The translations under genes and the position numbers were made by a program. This document shows, in pieces, positions 11,110-25,461 of a stretch of DNA of 64,000 nt. Every line of letters begins with the position of its first letter. Position 1 is the first letter of the stretch. The notes beneath the pieces are model-generated. The model saw only the letters and a program-made list of their open reading frames with translations, did no database searches and was not told where the DNA came from. The DNA is from Isoetes taiwanensis (taxonomy: Eukaryota > Streptophyta > Lycopodiopsida > Isoetales > Isoetaceae), in assembly GCA_021234155.1 (NCBI GenBank), contig JAJEKV010000075.1, forward strand, positions 3,343,280-3,407,279. The letters run 5' to 3'.

Positions 11110-11377
11110 GTAGCATTACTCTAACTTTGTGTTTCTTTGTTGCAGACTGTTGAAGGATGCTATGTAACAGCGGATGCCATGATTATCGCATTCCATAAAT
11201 TAGCAAATCGAGTACATGAGGCATTGGGTTTTATGGTTGCGTGTGGCCTCACAATTGATCATCCCATCATGACATCAAAAGAGTTGATGGAAGGGCCTAC
11301 ATTTGTTCAGAAAGTTGTGCAACTGCTTATGGGGCCAGCAAGATGTAGCACCTATTTTCAATCCGTAGACAAAGCAG
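11110..11377 (+). pseudogene. Exon-like block of an unrecognised gene, copy 1
   Basis: A T-rich tract ends in TTGTTGCAG at 11145, and an uninterrupted 77-codon frame follows. It begins [20 protein letters not shown] and ends [11 protein letters not shown] at a GTATAT donor (11378). The splice signals and unbroken frame look like a true internal exon. I cannot name the family. About 90 bp, including the intron end, are shared with 42266-42355, so this is part of a duplicated locus. The exon-like block downstream (11604-11941) probably belongs to the same gene and contains stops. Confidence 0.45.
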
Positions 11378-11603
11378 GTATATTTTACGTAGTTGAATTA
11401 TTGACTTCAAAGCTTTGTTAATGGTCGGTTGCAAAGAACACCATGAGTGACTTGACGAACCTACAATTTCAAATTGATCCAAGAAGTTTTTGCAGTTATA
11501 ACATGTCACAATGCTATTTTCATTTCTCACCACCACTGTGATGGATGGAATGCTTTATTTGTCAGTACGATTAAGAATGCTCATTGCTTATTTGTTTTTG
11601 CAG

Positions 11604-11941
11604 TGATTAAATCCGTCCTCTATGGCCAAAGCTTGATCGGAATACACATGTTGCCATGTGGAGCAAGATTTCTCAGCTGGAATCAGTGGCAGCACAATTT
11701 CTCCACAATGATAAACGTAAAAGCTGCTTTGATTCTCTTGCCGGGGCAGCTGTGGATGCAACATCCTGCTAGAAATTGGAGCTCAACAAAGATTTTGCAT
11801 CTTCTAACCAGCCTGATGCCCCACAAGGTTTTTTTGGGTGCCTCAGTTCTTTAACAAACTTGCAAGACGCATCTCAATGTCTAGATCGCAGAGCAGCTTC
11901 CTAGAGCCAGCAGATCCTGGGTGCAGAGGAGCATAAAATAA
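11604..11941 (+). pseudogene. Decayed exon of an unrecognised gene
   Basis: After TTTTTGCAG at 11603 one frame reads NTHVAMWSKISQLESVAAQF, then SCFDSLAGAAVDATSC, a TAG stop, SNQPDAPQGFFGCLSSLTNL, a second TAG, and a run to a donor-like GGTATT at 11941. Two in-frame stops sit in an otherwise protein-like sequence, so it is probably a decayed exon following the block at 11146-11377. Family unknown. Confidence 0.4.
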
Positions 11942-14420
11942 GGTATTCTACGTCTTTCTCAAGCATTATTATAGAAACTTATAGAATTCTAATTTTGTGT
12001 ATGTCTATGATAAGGCATCCTGTTAGCAAGCATTGTCTTAGAAATTTATGTGTTGTCATGAGCATGCTCTTGGTAATTAATTTCTTTACATGCTTTACAT
12101 TTGATAAATATAGCTTGCCTTTGGCAGGCTGTTTTCTCTTATCCAGCAAAGCCTGATATGCTGGCCATTACTGTACATTCGAATTTCAGCCTGCACCTTT
12201 AGTAACGCTGTAACTTTACTCCAAATATTCGGTAGTTTCTCTTCAAGTGTCTTATAATGTCCTATAAAGTTTTTGTGCTTAAATTTCATTAAGTAGATAT
12301 GGGAGTTTAAGGTTGAGTATTGAATACCATAATGTTAATTGCGATGATTATCTGCACTTTTTTTGCAGGTTGGGTAGCATATAGAGTTGGCAAGTGATAA
12401 TAGGCACATGATTTCATGGCTCGATGGAGGGAACGTTATATTCAGGTTATTTTTCTTTCAATTTATTTGAGTCGTCTTATGTGTTGGCGAGCTGAATACA
12501 TTGTTTAACTATTCTGCATTAAGGCGCACTGCACTTTATACTGCGAACATCAGACTGAGAATGTTAATGCTAAGATCTGATTGAGAATGTAAATGCTAGG
12601 ATCTTGCATTTTATCTCAGGCTTATTAGGTGATATGGAAATCTGCTTAATTGGTTGCTTCATCTGGATCATTTCAATTATTTTGCTCTCTTAAGCGTAAA
12701 TGTTGGGATCCCTTCTTGGAAAGTGTTAATGTGCGATACAAGATGTAGAGTGCTTGTGTTTTCGATTGCTGCAGCCTCTGCAGTTTCTATTTTCACAATT
12801 TTCCTCCAGATAATCTCTGTCTCCTAGTTCTGCTCTGTCCTTTTGCTCTTAACTGGCACGTCTGCAATGCTTGCACAACATTTCCATCACATAATATTTG
12901 TTTGCTAATTTCACTCTGCTCTTTTGCTTGTCTATACAGGTCCTTTTCTCATACAGTTGGAAGCAATTCTTGAGGAGTTAGCAATCCAGGGCTCTTGAAC
13001 AAAGTGTCACATATGTGCGCCAAATTGGGTGGTATTTTTGAGACTGCCCTTTATTAACACACATTTCGGGTTTGTTCATTTGGTAATGCAACAACATTCA
13101 AAAACTTTTCTTTTTTGTAGAATTGTCTAGCATTGCTGGCCAATGGTGCTTCCAACTTACTGCTTGCCAAATGAAAAACAGAGAGACGAATGGCGAACAA
13201 TGTGAAGTACTCGGCATCATGCTACATGAGCCGAGAAAGGGTAGGAGCGAGAAAAAGAAGTCATGGTCACCATTTGCACTACTGGAACACAAATCCAGTG
13301 TAAGATTCTACAGTATTTTGTCAAACATCTTCTAGTGCAAAGATCCCTTCTATCTGCTGTTATTTATAAAAGACCCAAAAAATATTCTTCTGGTTTGTAG
13401 AATAAATTCAGGGACGGCATTACTTTGTAAAGTTTATAGTACTGGAAAAGGCTAGAAATATTTTAAATTTGCAACTGACGATTGACATGCACATTGTGCT
13501 TTACACATTGTGCTTTACTCGCAACTTACCAAATGCAAGTGCGACACTCGCTTTTTAGCTTAATACATTCCAAAGTGTTGTACCATATAGAACATTTTCC
13601 ATAAAGCAAGTTCAACATTGCAACGTTGTCTTGAATTTGGCATTTAAATTTTCATAGACTAAAAAACAAAACCAAAAGTTTGACATATATAAACGATATT
13701 TCACTACTTTGGCTTATACACCCATAATGACACACATTGTGCTTTATTTTTTCCCCATGGGTACAAAATACCCATGCTGTAGCACCTAGTTTAACTGATC
13801 CTAATTCACCAGCAATCATTAGCTTGACTTGGGGAGGTGATGGCTTAGTACGATTGCGTATTGAAGTCGTATTGAAGTCTTGGAACAAGAGCTCATTTCA
13901 ATCAATCCAGAGTATTGAAATTTGCTTTGTTTTTCAAACTAGAGAAAAGAGGTTAGTCCTAGTTAGATTTTCGATAATAATTGCTTCAATTGCATGTATG
14001 AGAGACGTGCATAAAATACACAAAAAAATGAATACAAATAGTTTAATATAGACACCAAAGCAAAATCATCAAAGGTAAACCTATTGAATCCACTTTTAGA
14101 ATTATCAAATCAATATTATACAAGAGAGCAGAGCATGAAGATAGCTTTTGTGTGTGATATCTCGCTTCATTAATGGTCCATTTTCTTAATCACATTTAGG
14201 AACTCTATATGTTAGCTATGTTAGTAAGTGATTCCCCATTTGCGGAATGATGAAAGCCAACTACAAAACGATCTATTTGTTTAAATACCAATGATATAAA
14301 GTCAACAGCTACACTAAAAAATTCTTCCTCAATTTGATAATGAAATTGTTATCGTCAATTGCCATCGATCTTATAAAGAATTTTGTGCAAGAAAACTACG
14401 ATAATAAGAACCCCTCAAGT
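11942..14420. other. Unassigned AT-rich DNA
   Basis: No convincing gene. A 14-bp duplication (ACATTGTGCTTTAC) is at 13491-13518. Open frames at 13123-13335 and 13737-14051 have no recognisable motif. Intron-like CAG and GTAAG signals occur but do not chain. Confidence 0.3.
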
Positions 14421-14439
14421 TCACGTTTTTGAGCCTGAG

Positions 14440-14549
14440 GTGCTTATCCATGTTGCTATTTTAGGTTTGAAATGCTTAATAATCTCGAAGTTTACTCCCA
14501 GATGTCTATAAACCATAGTTGATAGACCCATTGATAGTACAAAGACTTG
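14440..14549 (-). mobile_element. Terminal motif of TA-targeting repeat, left flank of the array
   Basis: Read on the minus strand from 14549 inwards: CAAGTCTTTGTACTATC, then AATGGGTCTATCAACTATGG and TTTATAGACATCTGGGAG. The same end is present at 46,870-46,994 (minus), 53,675-53,740 (plus), 54,303-54,361 (plus) and, truncated, at 32,222-32,300 (plus). It abuts the (TA)n tract that opens the 3.6-kb array. No open frame or transposase is attached. Confidence 0.75.
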
Positions 14550-14580
14550 TATATATATATATATAAATATAAATATATAT

Positions 14581-17500
14581 AACAGGTTGGAGACGGTTGC
14601 AACACAAGAGCTAGTTACAGCGCTTGTGAAGCTCGTACCGTTATAGGAGATGTCGAGTACTCGCACAACACTGGCTCAAAATACTAAGAGCGGTGTAGTC
14701 TCCTTTATTGCATGGGTGGCCTAATTTGCTATGGCACCACTCTGTACTCTTTTCTTGTACGGATGCAATAGAGCAATATCTTGAAGTGCCCCTATAATTA
14801 AGGGCATAATTGGTTGCCAATAATACAATGGCACCATGACTACTAAAGTCGTGTGTATTTGGCTTTAAGGCACACAAGCACTATTTATTGTTTATTGTTT
14901 ATTGGGTGTGCCATGTTTGCTAGTGTATGGGGCTTTGCTCAATCTGACTAGGACGTGAAAATGGCATGATCCTATGGACTTTAGGGACATACAACTCTAG
15001 GGCGCCAATATGGCCTATACTGTAAGTGTGCAAAGGTGCAAAAGTATAAGAATATAAAAATATGTGATATGGGAGTCTTGCCTTAACGTTGTTTATGGTG
15101 AGTGCAACCACTGAACATTTAAAACTGTTGAGTTCCTTATGCCATTCCTTGAATTTTGCATTAAAACTCATGGTGTGAATTTCACCAAGATTTAGAGCTT
15201 ATTAATCTTGGCGGGATGTCAGGAACTTGAAACATGATGTATTGCCATATATGCCATATATGAAACATTTGGCTAAAAACCAATGCACATTTGGCTAAAA
15301 AACAAGTTTATGGTTGGACAAAATGCTTGTATATGACCCTTTTTATTATTATTTGATAAGAGTGGTTCGTGGATAAAATGTCGCATGCAACAAATGCTTT
15401 ACCCTTTAAACTTTATATTACGAGATAAACTTTACATGCAAGTTGCCACTTGCCACTTCCTTAGCATAGACTTTTTGCATGGTGTGATGGATTTACACCT
15501 CATTCTTGACAAAATGGCCAAGGGTGACAATTTGCATATTATGGATACAAAAGAAAAAGCATGGTGGCAAATAAAACCTGTGGAAATTATAAAGGCCTTT
15601 TGCAGATATCGATGTAGGGTTTCAACTCCCTATTACTAAATGGCAATGGCGCCTAAAGGTTCTAGTTGTTATGACTGGGAATCGATTTAGAGTAGGCAAA
15701 CCCTAAACAGTGCCAAAACGGCCGCCCAAAGGAGCAGGCCATTTCGATTCTATATGTTCTATATGCTGGGAAACAGAGGCACGAATTTGATAGCCAGATC
15801 GATTCTGCATGCCATAGGTCTGCTATTCATACTCCAAACAGGATGAAGGCCGATTTTTGATGAGATTATGTTATGCCATGACTAGGAGCTTCGAAAATGC
15901 ATGTCGAATCTGCTTCTGGCACTCTATATTCGGATTTGCACCTGGCATATGAACGGGTAGCACCAAATATAGAAAGAATTAATTTTTGGAGCTGTTGGTT
16001 GAAACCGGATTGGGCAGAGTTCCAGATTTGCATTTTGACTGCATAAGATCTGCCTCACTTTAAAACACGTAAAACCTCTCATTGGCATACAAGATTTGTC
16101 CGGTGACCCTTTGCAAACCGTGAGTGATTCTATTACTAGGTTTCGATCCTTGAAATGAAGACAAAGTGGTGTCGATTTGATGCCAAATTTGACATACTAT
16201 GTAGCTGATTTACTCCATATCACAAATAAAATCAAGGATGGAGACCACGGTGCCTTCCCTCGATTTTTATACATTGCGCATCGGATTATGAGGTTAGATA
16301 TCCTGCTAGTATATTTTTGATTGATTGATACATTGTTGTTGAATGGATTGAATTCAGCGAATGAGACGATCTAGCTTAAGAAAATGGAAAATCGAGCTAG
16401 AGTATTAACTATTGGATGGGAAACGAAATGCTAATATTCGTGTTTTCCAGCCTTATGAATTAATCTATTTTATCACTTTACTCATGTTTCTAGGCAATTT
16501 GATTTACTCATAGACATAGAGTCATTCTTTGGCTCATAGATATGGAAATATATTAATGCTCGCTCTACTTCGAAGTTCATCAATATTATTGTATTCTTGA
16601 TTCATATACTTTGTATTTGTAAAGATATGAAATGAAATCCATTGCTTTTCAAATCCATGCTTATAGAATTTTACATAGCAAGTACAACTTAGAGAAGGTT
16701 CTTGGTTTGAACTAGCCTTGCTAGTATTAAGACTGTTGTTATATATGCATGGGCCTCATATGAGCCTATTCAGTGGTATCTTGGTGCATTAGGGCATTCA
16801 TATGGTGATGCCAAATTGTACTTGTGATACAATGCGAGATGCATAAGCAATATGTGTTTCCTTTATTGAGTTTCTAGGCTTAGGTTGAAGCTAGAAATTA
16901 TTACAGTGCTTGATGCACCATGTCTATACTTAAAAGTGCATAGCTTATTAGTCCGATTAATGTTTGGCAAATCCTATCGCGAACTGCTTTGGATTTGAAT
17001 GGTTCTCAAGCTTTGATTCCATCTATCTTTCTTGTTAATGTTTTCCCAGGGCAAAAGGTTACAATTGGTGATCGTTGATAAACCGAGAGACCCAATGTAC
17101 CTTTTGGCCCTTGCATCGCTAACGGATTATCGCTAACGCTTGCATGATTGGTCGCAGTGTACGGGTTCTCTCCTCCAATTGTCTCTGCTTTTGCTACCGT
17201 GGTTGGCGTTAACATGGAAGGTTATGGAATTACTTAAAAAAATGTAATCAGATGCTATACGCTTTACAAGTTAACGCTTTACAAGTTCTTGTTTAAACTA
17301 TACACTTTCAAGATAAGTCTACTTTGCAATTTGCTCTCTACTTTGTAATGATGCTTTAGAATTTGTCTCAACTACTTTTCATTAAGGATGCATAGTTTTG
17401 GGGCTTGAGAAATCAGCCCTCGACTAAATATCCCTAAATGTTAAGTGTTGAGATATGCTTAAGAATCGCTTTGTAACAGTTTTCATTAAGGACACATAGT

Positions 17501-18205
17501 TTTGGGGCTTGAGAAATCAGCCCTCTACTAGGTAGCCCTAATGTGAAAGTAATATACGACTTCGCACAAATATTGAGCTTATTTAGTATTCTTGTTGGAC
17601 TCATTTGGTTTAGGGCCCCGGTAGTGCCGTGACGTAATTTCTCTAGCTTCGGTTAAGTGACCAAGTTAGGAGTATGGACTTGGCTAGATTAGACCCTAGG
17701 CAAAGGAAAGTATATATGCTGAAACATCTGTTATCATATTCAAGGATATGAAACTCTATCCTTTTGAGTCCACCTGAATTTATTGAACACAGTACACCTC
17801 TCGTGATTTATTGAACATTATGTTTTTCATTCGCACTGCTCTACTGTTACATTGGCTATTACTGGTTTGCTACTTATTTACTGTTTGCTATTTACTGATG
17901 CATTGGGACATTTCAAAAATGACAAGTACTAGCCACAGAATTATGACGGATTTCTATGGTTTATGAACATTTAAACATTGGCCTTCTTGAAACTTGAGCA
18001 GGACCATAAAGGTATGAATTTCTGCTATGTGATTTATCTTTTATCTTTTAACATTGTAACGATTTACAGGTAACGTAGGGTCCTAGCAGAATGCTAGGTA
18101 CCCTGCGCTACCTAGCAATATACTGAATTTTCTTTTAGGACCCTACTTCCTGCGGTAGGAGGTAGGATGCTATATATATATATATATATAAATATAAATA
18201 TATAT
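14581..18205. repeat. Array unit 1 (3,625 bp)
   Basis: It begins after a (TA)n tract shared with the flanking terminal motif, not after the GGTAGGATGC end seen before the other units. The TTTATTG microrepeat near 14887 has one copy fewer than in units 2-5. A ~94-bp internal duplication (CATTAAGGAYRCATAGTTTT...) starts at 17390 and 17484. A hairpin cluster closes the unit (18075-18146). Confidence 0.93.
18075..18171. repeat. Hairpin cluster at the array unit end
   Basis: An outer perfect inverted repeat GTAGGGTCCTA (18075-18085) / TAGGACCCTAC (18136-18146) encloses two smaller ones: CTAGCA/TGCTAG (18083-18097) and GCTAGGTA/TACCTAGC (18093-18116). After a further CCTAC...GTAGG stem the unit ends GGTAGGATGC and enters (TA)n. 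The cluster is repeated at about 21,703, 25,321 and 28,966. In units 3 and 4 the inner stem is damaged. Confidence 0.85.
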
Positions 18206-21200
18206 AACAGGTTGGAGACGGTTGCAACACAAGAGCTAGTTACAGCGCTTGTGAAGCTCGTACCGTTATAGGAGATGTCGAGTACTCGCACAACACTGGC
18301 TCAAAATACTAAGAGCGGTGTAGTCTCCTTTATTGCATGGGTGGCCTAATTTGCTATGGCACCACTCTGTACTCTTTTCTTGTACGGATGCAATAGAGCA
18401 ATATCTTGAAGTGCCCCTATAATTAAGGGCATAATTGGTTGCCAATAATACAATGGCACCATGACTACTAAAGCTGTGTATTTGGCTTTAAGGCACACAA
18501 GCACTATTTATTGTTTATTGTTTATTGTTTATTGGAGTGTGCCATGCTGCTAGTGTATGGGGCTTTGCTCAATCTGACTAGGACGTGAAAATGGCATGAT
18601 CCTATGGACTTTAGGGACATACAACTCTAGGGCGCCAATATGGCCTATACTGTAAGTGTGCAAAGGTGCAAAAGTATAAGAATATAAAAATATGTGATAT
18701 GGGAGTCTTGCCTTAACGTTGTTTATGGTGAGTGCAACCACCAACATTTAAAACTGTTGAGTTCCTTATGCCATTCCTTGAATTTTGCATTAAAACTCAT
18801 GGTGTGAATTTCACCAAGATTTAGAGCTTATTAATCTTGGCGGGATGTCAGGAACTTGAAACATGATGTATTGCCATATATGCCATATATGAAACATTTG
18901 GCTAAAAAACCAATGCACATTTGGCTAAAAAACAAGTTTATGGTTGGACAAAATGCTTGTATATGACCCTTTTTATTATTATTTGATAAGAGTGGTTCGT
19001 GGATAAAATGTCGCATGCAACAAATGCTTTACCCTTTAAACTTTATCTTACGAGATAAACTTTACATGCAAGTTGCCACTTGCCACTTCCTTAGCATAGA
19101 CTTTTTGCATGGTGTGATGGATTTACACCTCATTCTTGACAAAATGGCCAAGGGTGACAATTTGCATATTATGGATACAAAAGAAAAAGCATGGTGGCAA
19201 ATAAAACCTGTGGAAATTATAAAGGCCTTTTGCAGATATCGATGTAGGGTTTCAACTCCCTATTACTAAATGGCAATGGCGCCTAAAGGTTCTAGTTGTT
19301 ATGACTGGGAATCGATTTAGGGTAGGCAAACCCTAAACAGTGCCAAAACGGCCGCCCAAAGGAGCAGGCCATTTCGATTCTATATGTTCTATATCTGAAA
19401 AACAGAGGCACGAATTTGATAGCCAGATCGATTCTGCATGCCATAGGTCCGCTATTCATACTCCAAAATGTGATGAAGGCCGATTTTTGATGAGATTATG
19501 TTATGCCATGACTAGGAGCTTCGAAAATGCATGTCGAATCTGCTTCTGGCACTCTATATTCGGATTTGCACCTGGCATATGAACGGGTAGCACCAAATAT
19601 AGAAAGAATTAATTTTTGGAGCTGTTGGTTGAAACCGGATTGGGCAGAGTTCCAGATTTGCATTTTGACTGCATAAGATCTGCCTCAGCTTTAAAACACA
19701 GAAACCTCTGTTGGCATACAAGATTTGTCTGGTGACCCCTTTGCAAACCAGGAGTGATTCTATTACTAGGTTTCGATCCTTGAAATGAAGACAGACAGTG
19801 TCAGGTCGATTTGATGCCAAATTTGACATACTATGTAGCTGATTTACTCCATATCACAAATAAAATCAAGGATGGAGACCACGGTGCCTTCCCTCGATTT
19901 TTATACATTGCATCGGATTATGAGGTTAGATATCCGGTTAGTATATTTTGATTGATTGATACATTGTTGTTGAATGGATTGAATTCAGCAGAATGAGACG
20001 TATCTAGCTTAAGGAAATGGAAAATCGAGCTAGAGTATTAACTATTGGATGGGAAACGAGCTAATATTCAGGTTTTCCAAATTTTATGAATTAATCTATT
20101 TTATCACTTTACTCATGTTTCTAGGCAATTTGATTTACTCATAGACATAGAGTCATTCTTTGGCTCATAGATATGGAAATATATTAATGCTCGCTCTACT
20201 TCTGAGTTCATCAATATTATTGTATTCTTGGATTCATATACTTTGTATTTGTAAAGATATGAAATGAAATCCATTGCTTTTCAAATCCATGCTTATAGAA
20301 TTTTACATAGCAAGTACAACTTAGAGAAGGTTCTTGGTTTGAACTAGCCTTGCTAGTATTAAGACTGTTGCTATATGCATGGGCCTCATATGAGCCTATT
20401 CAGGGTATCTTGGTGCATTAGGGCATTCATATGGTGATGCCGAAATTGTACTTGTGATACAATGCGAGATGCATAAGCAATATGTGTTTCCTTTATTGAG
20501 TTTCTAGGCTTAGGTTGAAGCTAGAAATTATTACAGGCTTGATGCACCATGTCTATACTTAAAAGTGCATAGCTTATTAGTCTGATTAATGTTTGGCAAA
20601 TCCTACTGCAACTGTTTGGATTTGAATGGTTCTCAAGCTTTGATTCCATCTATCTTTCTTGTTAATGTTTTCCCAGGGCAAAAGGTTACAATTGGTGATC
20701 GATGATAAACCGAGACCCAATGTACCTTTTGGCCCTTGCATCGCTATGAGATTATTACCGCTAACGCTTGCATGATTGGTCGCAGTAACGGGTTCTCTCC
20801 TCCAATTGTCTCTCGCTTTTGCTACCGTGGTTGGCGTTAACATGGAAGGTTATGGAATTACGAAAAAATGTAACCAGTATGCTATAATGCTTTACAAGTT
20901 AACGCTTTTACAAGTTCTTGTTTAAACTATACACTTTCAAGATAAGTCTACTTTGCAATTTGCTCTCTACTTTGTACGTATGCTTTAGAATTTGTCTCAA
21001 CTACTTTTCATTAAGGATGCATAGTTTTGGGGCTTGAGAAATCAGCCCTCGACTAAATATCCCTAAATGTTAAGTGTTGAGATATGCTTAAGAATCGCTT
21101 TGTAATTGCTTTTTCATTAAGGACACATAGTTTTGGGGCTTGAGAAATCAGCCCTCTACTAGGTAGCCTGAATGTGAAAGTAATATACAGCTTCAGACAA

Positions 21201-21832
21201 ATATTGAGCTTATTTAGTATTCTTGTTGGACTCATTTGGTTTAGGGCCTGGGTAGTGCCGTGACGTAATTTCTCTAGCTTCTGTTAAGTGACCAAGTTAG
21301 GAGTATGGACTTGGCTAGATTAGACCCTAGGCAAAGGAAAGTATATATGTTTGAAACATCTCATTATCATATTCAAGGATATGAAACTCTATCCTTTTGA
21401 GTCCACCTGAATTTATTGAACACAGTACACCTCTCGTGATTTATTGAACATTATGTTTTTCATTCGCACTGCTCTACTGTTACATTGGCTATTACTGGTT
21501 TGCTACTTATTTACTGTTTGCTATTTACTGATGCATTGGGACATTTCAAAAATGACAAGTACTAGCCACAGAATTATGACGGATTTCTATGGTTTATGAA
21601 CATTTAAACATTGGCCTTCTTGAAACCTGAGCAGGACCATAAAGGTATGAATTTCTGCTATGTGATTTATCTTTTATCTTTTAACATTGTAACGATTTAC
21701 AGGTAACGTAGGGTCCTAGCAGAATGCTAGGTACCCTGCGCTACCTAGCAATATACTGAATTTTCTTTTAGGACCCTACTTCCTGCGGTAGGAGGTAGGA
21801 TGCTATATATATATATAAATATAAATATATAT
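18206..21832. repeat. Array unit 2 (3,627 bp)
   Basis: Nearly identical to unit 1. A small open frame at 19340-19582 exists only here because of a local indel near 19395. The CG patches near 20,735-20,800 differ from unit 1. Confidence 0.93.
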
Positions 21833-24800
21833 AACAGGTTGGAGACAGTTTGCAACACAAGAGCTAGTTCACGTTACGCTTGTGAGCTCGCACTGCTTAT
21901 AGGAGATGTCGAGTACTCGCACAACACTGGCTCAAAATACTAAGAGCGGTGTAGTCTCCTTTATTGCATGGGTGGCCTAATTTGCTATGGCACCACTCTG
22001 TACTCTTTTCTTGTACGGATGCAATAGAGCAATATCTTGAAGTGCCCCCTATAATTAAGGGCATAATTGGTTGCCAATAATACAATGGCAAAGATGACTA
22101 CTAAAGCTGTGTATTTGGCTTTAAGGCACACAAGCACTATTTATTGTTTATTGTTTATTGTTTATTGGAGTGTGCCATGCTGCTAGTGTATGGGGCTTTG
22201 CTCAATCTGACTAGGACGTGAAAATGGCATGATCCTATGGACTTTAGGGACATACAACTCTAGGGCGCCAATATGGCCTATACTGTAAGTGTGCAAAGGT
22301 GCAAAAGTATAAGAATATAAAAATATGTGATATGGGAGTCTTGCCTTAACGTTGTTTATGGTGAGTGCAACCACTGAACATTTAAAACTGTTGAGTTCCT
22401 TATGCCATTCCTTGAATTTTGCATTAAAACTCATGGTGTGAATTTCACCAAGATTTAGAGCTTATTAATCTTGGCGGGATGTCGGAACTTGAAACATGAT
22501 GTATTGCCATATATGCCATATATGAAACATTTGGCTAAAAACCAATGCACATTTGGCTAAAAAACAAGTTTATGGTTGGACAAAATGCTTGTATATGACC
22601 CTTTTTATTATTATTTGATAAGAGTGGTTCGTGGATAAAATGTCGCATGCAACAAATGCTTTACCCTTTAAACTTTATCTTACGAGATAAACTTTACATG
22701 CAAAGTTGCCACTTGCCACTTCCTTAGCATAGACTTTTTTGCATGGTGTGATGGATTTACACCTCATTCTTGACAAAATGGCCAAGGGTGACAATTTGCA
22801 TATTATGGATACAAAAGAAAAAGCATGGTGGCAAATAAAACCTGTGGAAATTATAAAGGCCTTTTGCAGATATCGATGTAGGGTTTCAACTCCCTATTAC
22901 TAAATGGCAATGGCGCCTAAAGGTTCTAGTTGTTATGACTGGGAATCGATTTAGGGTAGGCAAACCCTAAACAGTGCCAAAACGGCCCCCAAAGGAGCAG
23001 GCCATTTCGATTCTATATGTTCTATATGCTGGGAAACAGAGGCACGAATTTGATAGCGAGATCGATTCTGCATGCCATAGGTCTGCTATTCATACTCCAA
23101 ACAGGATGAAGGCCGATTTTTGATGAGATTATGTTATGCCATGACTAGGAGCTTCAAAATGCATGTCGAATCGCTTCGGCACTCTATATTCGGTTTGCAC
23201 TGGCATATGAGCGGGTAGCACCAAATATAGAAAGAATTAATTTTTGAGCCGTTGGTTGAAACCGGATTAGGCGAGTTCAGTTTGCATTTTGACCGCATAA
23301 GATGCCGCCTCGGCTTTAAAAACACGTAAACCTCTGTTGGCATACAAGATTTGTCTGGTGACCCCTTTGCAAACCAGGAGTGATTCTATTACTAGGTTTC
23401 GATCCTTGAAATGAAGACAGGCAGGTCGATTTGATGCCAAATTTGACATACTATGTAGCTGATTTACTCCATATCACAAATAAAATCAAGGATGGAGACC
23501 ACGGTGCCTTCCTGATTTTTATACATTGCAGACTGGATTATGAGGTTAGATATCCGGTTAGTATATTTTGATTGATTGATACATTGTTGTTGAATGGATT
23601 GAATTCAGCAGAATGAGACGTATCTAGCTTAAGAAAATGGAAAATCGAGCTAGAGTATTAACTATTGGATGGGAAACGAGCGCTAATATTCAGGTTTTCC
23701 AGCCTTATGAATTAATCTATTTTATCACTTTACTCATGTTTCTAGGCAATTTGATTTACTCATAGACATAGAGTCATTCTTTGGCTCATAGATATGGAAA
23801 TATATTAATGCTCGCTCTACTTCTGAGTTCATCAATATTATTGTATTCTTGGATTCATATACTTTGTATTTGTAAAGATATGAAATGAAATCCATTGCTT
23901 TTCAAATCCATGCTTATAGAATTTTACATAGCAAGTACAACTTAGAGAAGGTTCTTGGTTTGAACTAGCCTTGCTAGTATTAAGACTGTTGCTATATGCA
24001 TGGGCCTCATATGAGCCTATTCAGGGTATCTTGGTGCATTAGGGCATTCATATGGTGATGCCGAAATTGTACTTGTGATACAATGCGAGATGCATAAGCA
24101 ATATGTGTTTCCTTTATTGAGTTTCTAGGCTTAGGTTGAAGCTAGAAATTATTACAGGCTTGATGCACCATGTCTATACTTAAAAGTGCATAGCTTATTA
24201 GTCTGATTAATGTTTGGCAAATCCTACTGCAACTATTTGGATTTGAATGGTTCTCAAGCTTTGATTCCATCTATCTTTCTTGTTAATGTTTTCCCAGGGC
24301 AAAAGGTTACAATTGGTGATCAGTGATAAACTGAGAGACCCAATGTACCTTTTGGCCCTTGCATCGTTACCGGGATTACTGCTAACGTTTGCATGATTGG
24401 CTGCAGGTACGGGTTCTCTCCTCCAATTGTCTCTGTTTTTGCTACCAGGGTTGGCGTTAACATGGAAGGTTATGGAATTACGAAAAAAATGTAACTGTAT
24501 GCTATACGTTTTACAAGTTAACGTTTTACAAGTTCTTGTTTAAACTATACACTTTCAAGATAAGTCTACTTTGCAATTTGCTCTCTACTTTGTACGTATG
24601 CTTTAGAATTTGTCTCAACTACTTTTCATTAAGGATGCATAGTTTTGGGGCTTGAGAAATCAGCCCTCGACTAAATATCCCTAAATGTTAAGTGTTGAGA
24701 TATGCTTAAGAATCGCTTGTAACAGTTTTTCATTAAGGACACATAGTTTTGGGGCTTGAGAAATCAGCCCTCTACTAGGTAGCCTGAATGTGAAAGTAAT

Positions 24801-25461
24801 ATACAGCTTCAGACAAATATTGAGCTTATTTAGTATTCTTGTTGGACTCATTTGGTTTAGGGCCTGGGTAGTGCCAGGACAGAATTTCTCTAGCTTCGGT
24901 TAAGTGACCAAGTTAGGAGTATGGACTTGGCTAGATTAGACCCTAGGCAAAGGAAAGTATATATGCTGAAACATCTGTTATCATATTCAAGGATATGAAA
25001 CTCTATCCTTTTGAGTCCACCTGAATTTATTGAACACAGTACACCTCTCGTGATTTATTGAACATTATGTTTTTCATTCGCACTGCTCTACTGTTACATT
25101 GGCTATTACTGGTTTGCTACTTATTTACTGTTTGCTATTTACTGATGCATTGGGACATTTCAAAAATGACAAGTACTAGCCACAGAATTATGACGGATTT
25201 CTATGGTTTATGAACATTTAAACATTGGCCTTCTTGAAACTTGAGCAGGACCATAAAGGTATGAATTTCTGCTATGTGATTTATCTTTTATCTTTTAACA
25301 TTGTAACGATTTACAGGTAACGTAGGGTCCTAGCAGAATGCTAGGTACCCCTCAAGCTGCCCTAGCAATAATATCTTGAATTTTCTTTTAGGACCCTACT
25401 TCTGCGCGGTAGGAGGTAGGATGCTATATATATATATATATATATAAATATAAATATATAT
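21833..25461. repeat. Array unit 3 (3,629 bp)
   Basis: Has the most local damage. There are deletions and substitutions at 23,155-23,320, where other units are uniform, and an altered patch at 21,868-21,900. Confidence 0.93.

Noticed and set aside
14920-15171. 83-aa minus-strand open frame repeated in the array units
   Set aside because: Same argument. In unit 2 the start is lost by a small deletion without any sign of compensation.
15385-15639. 84-aa plus-strand open frame repeated in array units 1, 2, 4 and 5
   Set aside because: Its conservation only reflects the DNA identity of the units. No start context, motif or codon signature supports coding, and unit 3 and unit 4 carry indels in it.
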